From Flavobacteriales bacterium (GTDB taxonomy: Bacteria > Bacteroidota > Bacteroidia > Flavobacteriales_D > Crocinitomicaceae): 9,222 nt of DNA. The stretch spans positions 1 to 9,222 of the forward strand of contig CANHBA010000081.1 in the NCBI GenBank assembly GCA_947458985.1. Direction: 5' to 3'. The position numbers and the translations under genes are program-made. Positions 1 through 6,726 of the stretch are shown one piece after another; positions within the stretch are counted from its first letter, which is position 1; every line of letters starts with the position of its first letter. The notes beneath the pieces were generated by a model. That model was not told the origin of the DNA and made no database searches. It worked only from the letters and a program-made list of their open reading frames with translations.

Positions 1-1
1 A

Positions 2-73
2 GGAACTACCGTTTTTAAGTCCACTCAATTTATCCTCTCCATGCAAAAAGGAGGAGACGGACAAAACCCATAA
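2..73 (+). CDS. C-terminal end of a probable PASTA-domain protein (partial)
   Basis: An open frame enters from the left edge and stops at TAA 71-73, only 3 bases before the next start codon at 77. The readable tail is 23 residues and begins GTTVFKSTQFILSMQKGG. The pattern of Gly, small residues, Val, then a hydrophobic beta strand ending in basic residues resembles the last strand of a PASTA domain, where a 'pGt.V..gt.v.l.l' ending is usual. In many Bacteroidota, from memory, a PASTA-domain protein is encoded just upstream of an RluD-family gene, often after a D-Ala-D-Ala ligase. The neighbourhood here therefore supports the call. PASTA domains are associated with peptidoglycan or muropeptide binding. 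The fragment is too short to be certain, and a chance open frame of 24 codons is possible. Confidence 0.5.
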   Translation, partial: GTTVFKSTQFILSMQKGGDGQNP

Positions 74-76
74 ACC

Positions 77-2299
77 ATGATGCGTTTCCTATTTCTTTTT
101 TCAATTGCTTTACTTTCGACCTCACTTTGGTCGCAAGGTTTTGAAAAAGGCCCCATTACCAGAAATTTTGAGTTAAGTAAGGCTTCGCAAGCCCTTAAAA
201 GTACTGCCAATAGTATCGATAGTACTTTTTACTACACTTCAGATACACTTTCCTTGCCTTTTTTTGATGAATTTTCTACGGATAAATTCCAGAAATATAC
301 TGCGCAATACAACGACCCAGGTGTTAGCTCTACACTTTATTACCAGCTACTCAATCCAAATACTTTAGCTGCGCTCAGCCCAAACCAAACCTTTACTGAT
401 CAAGCCACTTTCCGTCGGACATTTGATATCGCAACGAGTGCACTAACCGATACTATTTTTGCAACTACAGCTGTTAAAGTTGCAGATTTCTCAGCCTTTC
501 CACTGACCTACCAAACCCTAAATTTGTATCCGCCATACTACATTTACGACACCATCGGCGTTCCTGACACACCCGACACCATTTGGGTACAAAATCCAAC
601 GTATTTCCAAGATTCAGTGCGCATTTTCTTTGCAGCACTCAATAATCCAGCTGCTCTTTGGCTAGATGACCACGCTTATCTCAACCGCCGTTTCGGCGTT
701 TCGCCGCGTTCATTGGGAGTAGTCACTTTTGATGGCCTCAATGCTGCTGGTTATCCTTATGCAATTGGCACTTCTATTACAAACACCGCTGATTATTTGC
801 ATAGCAAACCACTCGACCTCAGTGGCTACACCGCCACTGACTCCTTGTATTTTTCATTTTTAGTTCAGTCAGAAGGTTGGGGAGACATTCCAGAAGTCAC
901 AGACTCATTGCGCTTAGAGTTTTACGCCAAAGAACTCGACCAGTGGTTTCATGTTTGGTCCATAGCCGGAGATACCACAGCACCATTTAAAGTTGTTCAT
1001 ATACCTGTTTTAGCAGCTAAATACTTCAAAAAAGGATTCCAGTTTAGGTTCAGCAACTACGGTGCCTTATCGGGCGCTTTAGATCATTTCCACATCGATT
1101 ACGTCCATTTGCGTCCGCAATCGAACCAAGCCGATACCTTATTTAAAGATTTTGCTTGGGTTTACCCTATGAATTCGTTGCTCCAAGACTACACCTCAGT
1201 TCCATGGGATCACTACAAAAATACCCCAAAACCATTTAGAAACGATTTTCCGATTGGCATTCACAACGGTAGTACAAGCCCAGAAAACAATCAAATTGCT
1301 GGTCAGTTTGTGGTGGAGCATGCAGGTGCTCAGGTCAATCAGTTTAGCATTCCAGGGAGTCAGTTGTCTGCCGGCGATTTGAATTATGAGCCCACCACAA
1401 CCTATTTTACCACCCACAACATTAGCGCTTTTGGTTCTTTCCCGACAAGTATGGGCGGAGACCAACAAGCTTTCCGCGTGAAGGGCGATATCAGTGTGCA
1501 GTTCCCAAATCTAACGCTCAACGACACCACGAGCTTTTACCAACCTTTCTTCAATTTTTATAGTTACGACGACGGTAGTGCAGAGGCAGCTTTTGGCCCA
1601 ACAGGAATGCAAGCGAGGTTAGCTGTTGAGTATAACGCCTATGAAGCCGATTCATTGGTAGGCGTTTCTTTTCACTTTGTTCCTTCTGTTACGGATGTAT
1701 CTTCAAAACTCTTTTTATTGAGTGTCTGGAGCAACGAAAATGGACAACCAGGAACACTTCTTTATGAAGACGACGTCTTTTTTCCACGCAGCCCGCTATA
1801 TGGTGAAGAGCGCGGCATTTTTGTCCCGTATTATTTTACAGATACCCAAAAAGTGAGTGTTCCGCCGTCCTTTTTTATTGGTTGGCGACAACTCGATGCC
1901 GAACGCCTCAATCTAGGCCTTGACCGCAATATTGATCACTCAGACAAAGTGAAATATAGTGTAGACGGCGGCTTCACCTGGTACACATCTCCTTTTGAAG
2001 GTTCAGCCATGATCCATCCTATCTTTTCAACAGCCTTAGATGCCAGTCTTGGCTTCTCGCAAAATAATATGGCGACCTTGGATTGGTCGGTTTATCCAAA
2101 TCCGGCAAGTCAAGAATTTACAGTTCAGTTGCCAGCTTCATTGCAAGGCACGTCCATTTATTTGCTAGATGCCGTAGGCAAGGTGCAACAAATACAAAGT
2201 ACAACAACATTCGATATCAGTATGTTACCAAATGGGGTCTATTTCATACAATGTCCTCAGACGCAGCTCCGCGTACTCAAACTGGTCGTTAATCACTAA
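77..2299 (+). CDS. Secreted protein with type IX secretion (type A) C-terminal sorting domain
   Basis: This 740-residue protein is exported. Residues 1-19 form a Sec signal peptide (MMR, then a hydrophobic FLFLFSIALLS core, with likely cleavage before Q20). Residues 668-740 form a T9SS type A sorting domain, with the YPNP motif at 673-676, a beta-rich body and a PNGVYFIQ segment near the end. Such domains direct cargo across the outer membrane, and they are cleaved when cargo is released or attached to the surface. The body is beta-rich. Residues about 236-345 look like a jelly-roll or MAM-like module, with DSLYFSF and DSLRLEFY strands and an HFHIDYVHL end. A second beta module begins near the YDDGSAE motif at 497-503. 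No catalytic motif is visible, so the substrate or role is unknown. Met at 77 or at 80 could be the start. The AGGAGG at 49-54 lies 22 bases upstream, too far to act as a normal ribosome binding site. The stop overlaps the rluD start (TAATG), which suggests co-transcription and coupling. Confidence 0.9.
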   Translation: MMRFLFLFSIALLSTSLWSQGFEKGPITRNFELSKASQALKSTANSIDSTFYYTSDTLSLPFFDEFSTDKFQKYTAQYNDPGVSSTLYYQLLNPNTLAALSPNQTFTDQATFRRTFDIATSALTDTIFATTAVKVADFSAFPLTYQTLNLYPPYYIYDTIGVPDTPDTIWVQNPTYFQDSVRIFFAALNNPAALWLDDHAYLNRRFGVSPRSLGVVTFDGLNAAGYPYAIGTSITNTADYLHSKPLDLSGYTATDSLYFSFLVQSEGWGDIPEVTDSLRLEFYAKELDQWFHVWSIAGDTTAPFKVVHIPVLAAKYFKKGFQFRFSNYGALSGALDHFHIDYVHLRPQSNQADTLFKDFAWVYPMNSLLQDYTSVPWDHYKNTPKPFRNDFPIGIHNGSTSPENNQIAGQFVVEHAGAQVNQFSIPGSQLSAGDLNYEPTTTYFTTHNISAFGSFPTSMGGDQQAFRVKGDISVQFPNLTLNDTTSFYQPFFNFYSYDDGSAEAAFGPTGMQARLAVEYNAYEADSLVGVSFHFVPSVTDVSSKLFLLSVWSNENGQPGTLLYEDDVFFPRSPLYGEERGIFVPYYFTDTQKVSVPPSFFIGWRQLDAERLNLGLDRNIDHSDKVKYSVDGGFTWYTSPFEGSAMIHPIFSTALDASLGFSQNNMATLDWSVYPNPASQEFTVQLPASLQGTSIYLLDAVGKVQQIQSTTTFDISMLPNGVYFIQCPQTQLRVLKLVVNH

Positions 2300-3330
2300 T
2301 GAGCGAAAATTTAGAAATTGAAGTTGAAGAGGCAGACCTCTTTGAACACCATAGATTCAAGGCCGACCCTGGCCAGGAGGTTGTGCGCATTGATAAGTTC
2401 TTACTCGACCGTATGGCCGACACCTCTCGCAGCAAAATTCAAGTTGCTGCAAAAAATGGAAATATACACGTCAATGGTTCGGCAGTAAAGCAAAATTACC
2501 GTGTCAAGCCCGGTGATGACATCGCAATTGTTTTGCCATACCCAGTTCGCGAAATCGAACTGATTGCCCAGGATATCCCGATTGTAGTGGCGTATGAAGA
2601 CGACGATTTATTAGTGGTCAATAAAGAAGCCAACATGGTCGTGCATCCTGGTTATGGAAACTATTCTGGTACGCTAGTCAATGCATTGGTTTATCATTTT
2701 GACAACTTGCCAACCTTGCCAAAAGATTATTTTGGTAGGCCTGGTCTAGTACACCGCATTGATAAACACACTACTGGTTTACTCGTGGTTGCCAAAACTG
2801 AAAATGCGCTCAATGACTTAGCCAAACAGTTTTACGACCGCACTACTGAAAGGCGCTATTATGCACTCGTTTGGGGTGATATCAGCGAAGATGGCACAGT
2901 TACCGGACACATCGGCAGATCGCTCAAAAACCGCAAAGTAATGACGGTTTTTCCGGATGGTGCTTATGGCAAACCGGCCGTAACTCACTATAAAGTTTTG
3001 GAGCGTTTTGGCTACGTGACCCTTGTAGAATGCAAATTAGAGACAGGTCGCACCCATCAAATTCGTGCACACATGCAATTTATTGGCCATCCCTTGTTCA
3101 ATGACCTCGAATACGGCGGCGATCGCATACTTAAAGGCACCAAATCTACAGCCTACGAAAAATTCATGACGAATAATTTTGCACTGCTTCCGGGTCAAGC
3201 GCTACATGCCAAAACATTAGGTTTTATACAGCCAAGAACAAAAGAGTATCTAGAGTTTGATTCTGAGCTTCCTAATGGTTTTCAGCGCTTATTAGAACGG
3301 TGGAGAACCTATTGTTCGGATTTTAAATAA
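2299..3330 (+). CDS. rluD: RluD-family 23S rRNA pseudouridine synthase
   Basis: This 343-residue cytoplasmic enzyme isomerises specific uridines in RNA to pseudouridine. An S4 RNA-binding domain covers about residues 28-80 (VRIDKFLLDRM, with an HVNG turn at 57-60). The RluA-type catalytic domain follows from about residue 95. It carries the signature HRIDKHTTGLLV beginning at H152, with D155 as the expected catalytic aspartate. The conserved GRTHQIRAH is at 250-258, followed by GHPLFND. S4 plus this domain and length fit RluD (E. coli positions 1911/1915/1917) or RluC. From memory, Bacteroidota RluD homologues look like this one. The exact target uridines cannot be read from the sequence. About 25 residues precede the S4 domain and are rich in Glu/Asp. 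The start ATG shares one base with the preceding stop, and no SD sequence is seen. A new promoter lies just downstream, so this is probably the last gene of its operon, although no hairpin terminator is visible after it. Confidence 0.92.
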   Translation: MSENLEIEVEEADLFEHHRFKADPGQEVVRIDKFLLDRMADTSRSKIQVAAKNGNIHVNGSAVKQNYRVKPGDDIAIVLPYPVREIELIAQDIPIVVAYEDDDLLVVNKEANMVVHPGYGNYSGTLVNALVYHFDNLPTLPKDYFGRPGLVHRIDKHTTGLLVVAKTENALNDLAKQFYDRTTERRYYALVWGDISEDGTVTGHIGRSLKNRKVMTVFPDGAYGKPAVTHYKVLERFGYVTLVECKLETGRTHQIRAHMQFIGHPLFNDLEYGGDRILKGTKSTAYEKFMTNNFALLPGQALHAKTLGFIQPRTKEYLEFDSELPNGFQRLLERWRTYCSDFK

Positions 3331-3338
3331 AATTTCTC

Positions 3339-3346
3339 TATTTTTG
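3339..3346 (+). promoter_or_regulatory. Bacteroidota-type -7 promoter element for the OmpA-family gene
   Basis: TATTTTTG matches the Bacteroidota -7 consensus TAnnTTTG exactly and lies in the 53-base gap after rluD. A TTG at 3312-3314 could serve as the -33 element, but the 24-base spacer is slightly longer than the usual 17-23. Transcription would begin near 3352-3354, leaving a leader of about 30 bases before ATG 3384. This placement argues against the in-frame TTG at 3357 as the start codon. Confidence 0.6.
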
Positions 3347-3383
3347 CTTTCCTTGGTTGCTTACCAAGCTAAAACTACGCTTT

Positions 3384-5528
3384 ATGAAACAATTATTCAT
3401 TGCCGCTATTCTATCCTTGATGACCGCATCGGTGAGTTTTGCTCAAACCGTTCCCGACCCAAAGTTCGTTCGTCAGGCCAATGAAGTATTTATCTCAGGA
3501 AACTACTTTGAAGCCATTAACGTATGTCAAGATGCCTACAAAAAATTAGGAGCACGTGGCTCTTTGCGCCAAAAAGGCGACATGGCTTTTAAAATAGCCG
3601 AGTCTTACCGCGCAATTGAAATCTACGACAAAGCCAACGACTGGTATGGCACCTGTATCGAACTCAAGTATTTCGATGTTGTACCTGAAGTATATTACTA
3701 CAAAGGCGACATGCAGCGCATGATGAAAGACTTCGACAACGCGATCAAAAGCTACCGTGAATTCAAGCGCATTGCACCTAAGTCTCGCACCAAAGAAGTA
3801 GACGACGCTATCATGGCTTGTGAGAAATACAAAGATTTCGATGAGTTCGAGACGTCAAGATTAGTTGTAAAGCCAGAAGTTAAAATCAATACCAAACAAA
3901 TGGATATGGCGCCTACCTTTATGGATAAAAAAGGAAAGGTTGTTGTCTTCAGTTCTTCACGCGATGAAAGCACTGGCGCTAAAAGAGACCCCATTTCTGG
4001 TGAAAAATACATGGACCTCTACATCGCTGAGTACGATGTCAATGGCAACCCTACGAGTGTAAAATCGCTAGATACCAAAGGAGTTGTCAATACAACTGCC
4101 AACGAAGGTTCAGCAACATTCGATTCTAAACGCAAAAATATTTATTTCACACGTTGCCCGAATGCTGAGAAAATGGACCTCGGTTGCGAAATCTGGACAG
4201 CTACCATGAGCGGTCAAGACTTCGATGATCCTAAAAAAATATCCCTCACAGTTTCCGATACCATCTCAGTTGGTCATCCTTGTCTATCATCTGACGACCA
4301 AATGTTGATCTTCGCATCGGATATGAAAAAAAGTCCGAATGGTGAAAAATCTTTTGGTGGCCGCGACCTCTGGTACGTGACATTCGACAAACGCACCAAA
4401 ACCTGGGATTCAATTCCGCACAACATGGGTGCAATGTTCAACACTGCCGGCAATGAGCTTTTTCCTTCACTCGGACCAAACGGTCAATTGTATTTTGCTT
4501 CTGACGGCTTACCAGGAATTGGTGGTCTTGACATTTTTGTCGCTGAAGCAGTTTCTGGTGAAACCAACAAATGGTCAGCCGTTAAAAATATGGGTTACCC
4601 ATTCAATTCGCAAGGCAATGACTACGCTATGTCTGACTTCGATGGCAAGTCTGGTTTCTTTACCTCTGAGCGCAAAACAACCAGCAACCAAGAGTATGCA
4701 CCAGAAATCTGGAGTTTCAACACGCCACCAAATCTCTTCGATTTACGTGTTACAGTATACGAGTCAGGTAAGAAATCTAAAAAATTAGCTGGCGCTAAAG
4801 TATACGTGACCATTTCAGATGGCACCAAGTTAGAAGGTGTTACCAAATCAAATGGCAAAATCGCTTGGGACGTAATGCCTGACAAAAAGGGCCGTTATAT
4901 CCTTGCTGGCAAAGAATTCACTTTAAAGGCAGAAAAAGAAGGTTATTACGAAGACAAAAAAGGCGCTAAATTCTCAACAGTAGGTTTAGAGCAAAGTCAA
5001 AGCTTCTTAATTGAAATGCCTTTATTGCCAGTTGGTGAAATCCGCACACCAGAAATCCGTTACGTATTCGACCAATGGGTATTTATCAACGATGCAACTT
5101 GTATGTCTTTAGACTCCCTTAAGTTCTTAGATAGCATGCTCAAAGAATATCCTAACGTGACCATCGATTTATTCTCACATACAGATGCACGTGGTGGAGA
5201 CGTACGTAACCAAATGCTTTCTGAAAACCGTGCTAAAGCAGTTTACAAGCATTTAGTTGAAACTTGTGGCATTGATCCACGCCGTATTCGTCCGGCTGGA
5301 CGCGGAGAGGCTGAGCCTGCAACCTGGGTAGACGAAACTGGAAAAACGGTAATCCTCACAGAGGAATACATCAATCAGTTCAAAACATCCGATAAAGCTA
5401 AGTTTGAAAAACTACATACCATCAACCGTAGAACAACCGCCAAGATCACCAGTACAACTTTTGATCCTAAGACGGCTCCTGCGGCAGATCCTGAATACCT
5501 CAAGTTTAAACAACTTCCAAGATTATAA
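3384..5528 (+). CDS. PorE-like OmpA-family protein (TPR, beta-propeller, regulatory-like, OmpA domains)
   Basis: This 714-residue envelope protein has four modules in order. TPR-like helices span about 28-135 (for example DFDNAIKSYREFKRIAPKS at 116-134). A WD40-like/PD40 propeller spans about 174-445, with repeated F.S.R or YFASD strands (VVFSSSRD, IYFTRCP, LIFASD, LYFASDG, GFFTSER). A carboxypeptidase-regulatory-like beta domain spans about 452-545. A C-terminal OmpA peptidoglycan-binding domain spans about 556-690. The OmpA domain keeps HTDARG (599-604, D601) and LSENRAKAV (R616), the positions that contact diaminopimelate in OmpA relatives, and ends in NRRT (681-684). This order matches PorE of Porphyromonas gingivalis, known to link the T9SS to peptidoglycan. 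The signal peptide MKQLFIAAILSL...SFAQ has no lipobox cysteine, unlike lipoprotein PorE. ATG 3384 is chosen because it opens directly on this signal peptide and sits about 30 bases after the promoter. The gene appears monocistronic, with its own promoter and a strong terminator. Many paralogues share this architecture, so a true PorE role is inferred. Confidence 0.87.
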   Translation: MKQLFIAAILSLMTASVSFAQTVPDPKFVRQANEVFISGNYFEAINVCQDAYKKLGARGSLRQKGDMAFKIAESYRAIEIYDKANDWYGTCIELKYFDVVPEVYYYKGDMQRMMKDFDNAIKSYREFKRIAPKSRTKEVDDAIMACEKYKDFDEFETSRLVVKPEVKINTKQMDMAPTFMDKKGKVVVFSSSRDESTGAKRDPISGEKYMDLYIAEYDVNGNPTSVKSLDTKGVVNTTANEGSATFDSKRKNIYFTRCPNAEKMDLGCEIWTATMSGQDFDDPKKISLTVSDTISVGHPCLSSDDQMLIFASDMKKSPNGEKSFGGRDLWYVTFDKRTKTWDSIPHNMGAMFNTAGNELFPSLGPNGQLYFASDGLPGIGGLDIFVAEAVSGETNKWSAVKNMGYPFNSQGNDYAMSDFDGKSGFFTSERKTTSNQEYAPEIWSFNTPPNLFDLRVTVYESGKKSKKLAGAKVYVTISDGTKLEGVTKSNGKIAWDVMPDKKGRYILAGKEFTLKAEKEGYYEDKKGAKFSTVGLEQSQSFLIEMPLLPVGEIRTPEIRYVFDQWVFINDATCMSLDSLKFLDSMLKEYPNVTIDLFSHTDARGGDVRNQMLSENRAKAVYKHLVETCGIDPRRIRPAGRGEAEPATWVDETGKTVILTEEYINQFKTSDKAKFEKLHTINRRTTAKITSTTFDPKTAPAADPEYLKFKQLPRL

Positions 5529-5532
5529 CAAG

Positions 5533-5561
5533 AAAGGCGTCGGAAGACGCCTTTTGTTTTT
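5533..5561 (+). terminator. Rho-independent terminator after the OmpA-family gene
   Basis: A perfect 9-bp stem (AAAGGCGTC at 5533-5541 pairing with GACGCCTTT at 5546-5554) encloses a GGAA tetraloop, and a T-rich run TGTTTTT follows. It begins 4 bases after the TAA of the OmpA-family gene and ends 5 bases before the PspC start codon. Confidence 0.9.
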
Positions 5562-5566
5562 GACCC

Positions 5567-5806
5567 ATGAGACGCCTCTTACAAAAAATTGTTTTCTTTT
5601 TCGAACTCCAATCTTTTGGGGTTTGTGAGTGGTGGGCCCGCCGTTTAGGCATCCGCACCAATAAAGTAAGGCTTGGGTTTATTTACTTTAGTTTTATTGG
5701 CTTAGGCTCGCCCGTGCTCCTTTACCTGATCATGGCTTGGATCCTCGAGCACAAGCATTATTTCAAGTTTCAAGCCAAACGCAAACAATCAATTTGGGAT
5801 TTATGA
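5567..5806 (+). CDS. Small PspC-domain membrane protein
   Basis: This 79-residue protein is made almost entirely of a PspC domain. The family core is recognisable: GVCEWWARRLGIRTNKVRL at 18-36 corresponds to the usual GVCGGIAEYFGI...LVRL, followed by one hydrophobic helix of about 24 residues (GFIYFSFIGLGSPVLLYLIM...). A basic tail (KFQAKRKQ) lies near the C-terminus, so the protein should be a single-pass inner-membrane protein. In E. coli, PspC senses envelope stress with PspB. Short stand-alone PspC proteins are common in Bacteroidota and have no established role. The usual double glycine after GVC is replaced by EWW. ATG 5567 lies 5 bases after a terminator and has no SD sequence. The stop overlaps the next start in ATGA (5803-5806), so translation of the two genes is probably coupled. 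No promoter is evident, and it may lie inside the end of the OmpA-family gene. Confidence 0.82.
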   Translation: MRRLLQKIVFFFELQSFGVCEWWARRLGIRTNKVRLGFIYFSFIGLGSPVLLYLIMAWILEHKHYFKFQAKRKQSIWDL

Positions 5807-6684
5807 AATTGCTCATTACCGGCAGTAATGGCCTCTTAGGTCAGAAAATTGTCGATTTATGCCTCGCCAAGCACCTCGAATTTTTAGCCACCTCTAGTGG
5901 CGCTAATCGCAATTCCAAATGTCCAGATCAAGCTTATGAGGCTTTAGACATTACTGATGAACAAAATATTCAAACGGTGTTGAAAGGCTATGCGCCAACA
6001 CATGTTATTCACACTGCAGCCATGACCAACGTGGATCAATGCGAGCTCCATCCGGAGGCCTGTGACCTCGTTAATCGCCAAGCTGTACTCATGCTTGCCA
6101 AGTGCTGCCAAAGGCTCGGTATCCACTTTCAATTGCTCTCGACAGATTTTGTATTTGATGGTTTGGCTGGGCCCTATGCTGAGTCTGATCAGCCAAATCC
6201 ACTAAGTGTTTATGCACGCTCTAAGGTAGAAGGTGAAAATATTGTTCAGCAATTAGATGGCTTGAGTTATTCTATTGTGCGCACCATTATTGTTTATGGG
6301 AAGGGGGAGCAACTATCCAGATCAAATCTCATTCTTTGGGCCAAAGAAGCATTAGAGAAAGGCGATCCATTGCAAATAGTCGACGACCAATTTAGGGCTC
6401 CTACCTGGGCCGATGACCTCGCTTGGGCCTGTGTGCGCATCTGTGAACTCAATGAGCAAGGCATTTTTCACATTGCAGGGCCACAGACCCTTTCAATTTA
6501 TCAAATTGTGGAGCGCATAGCAGCGTTTTACGGGCTTCCAATGCAGCAAGTAAGTAAATTAAGCAGCAGCACCCTTCAGCAACCGGCAAAACGCCCACCA
6601 CATACGGGTTTCATACTCGATAAAGCACGTGCAGTTTTGGGTTATGAACCCCATACGCTTGAGCAAACATTAGCGCTTCTGTAA
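5803..6684 (+). CDS. RmlD-like SDR-family NAD(P)-dependent reductase
   Basis: This 293-residue cytoplasmic protein belongs to the extended short-chain dehydrogenase family and is closest to the dTDP-4-dehydrorhamnose reductase (RmlD) group. The nucleotide-binding motif TGSNGLLG is at 6-13. HTAAMTNVDQCE (70-81) matches the RmlD 'N.AAyT.VD.aE' segment. STDFVFDG (113-120) matches STDYVFDG. The catalytic pair is Y137 and K141 in YARSK. DDQFRAPTW (194-202) matches the DQ.G.PT motif, and KRPPHTGFILDKARAVLG matches the substrate-domain end. RmlD reduces dTDP-4-keto-L-rhamnose using NAD(P)H. However, no rmlA, rmlB or rmlC lies nearby and the partner gene is a PspC protein, so another nucleotide-sugar or NAD(P) reductase role is possible, as for the MAT2B-like members of this family. 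ATG 5803 is chosen because the glycine-rich motif normally starts within a few residues of the N-terminus. A longer in-frame start at 5737 would add 22 residues overlapping the PspC gene. Confidence 0.85.
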   Translation: MKLLITGSNGLLGQKIVDLCLAKHLEFLATSSGANRNSKCPDQAYEALDITDEQNIQTVLKGYAPTHVIHTAAMTNVDQCELHPEACDLVNRQAVLMLAKCCQRLGIHFQLLSTDFVFDGLAGPYAESDQPNPLSVYARSKVEGENIVQQLDGLSYSIVRTIIVYGKGEQLSRSNLILWAKEALEKGDPLQIVDDQFRAPTWADDLAWACVRICELNEQGIFHIAGPQTLSIYQIVERIAAFYGLPMQQVSKLSSSTLQQPAKRPPHTGFILDKARAVLGYEPHTLEQTLALL

Positions 6685-6698
6685 TTCAGAAAAAAATT

Positions 6699-6706
6699 TA
6701 TCTTTA
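6699..6706 (+). promoter_or_regulatory. Possible weak -7 element upstream of the permease pair
   Basis: TATCTTTA lies in the 42-base gap between the reductase and the first permease and differs from TAnnTTTG only at the last base. It would place the transcription start close to ATG 6727, leaving a leader of about 12-15 bases. No clear -33 TTG is seen at the right distance, and the gap has no hairpin terminator, so read-through from the upstream pair is equally plausible. Confidence 0.28.
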
Positions 6707-6726
6707 CCTACCTAAAAAAATAGATT

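Noticed and set aside
49..54. Perfect AGGAGG upstream of the T9SS cargo gene
   Set aside because: It lies 22 bases before ATG 77, far beyond the usual 5-10. It falls in Gly-Gly codons of the upstream reading frame, and Bacteroidota seldom rely on such sites.
1196..1468. Minus-strand open frame of 90 codons inside the T9SS cargo gene
   Set aside because: It has no recognisable domain, lies wholly inside a clear gene on the other strand, and is an antisense shadow. The other minus-strand frames in the window are rejected for the same reason.
3357..3383. TTG at 3357 as an alternative, longer start for the OmpA-family protein
   Set aside because: It would put nine residues (MLTKLKLRF) before a well-formed signal peptide and would lie only a few bases from the predicted transcription start. 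ATG 3384 fits both better.
3331..3383. Possible terminator after rluD
   Set aside because: The gap is AT-rich, but I find no stable inverted repeat with a T-run. The T-rich stretch is better explained as the promoter element.
4429..4788. Plus-strand 119-codon frame inside the OmpA-family gene
   Set aside because: It is out of frame within the propeller domain, its composition is not protein-like, and the host frame is well supported by domain matches.
5737..5802. Upstream in-frame ATG for the RmlD-like reductase
   Set aside because: The added 22 residues overlap the PspC gene and move the nucleotide-binding motif away from the N-terminus, whereas ATG 5803 forms a typical ATGA junction.
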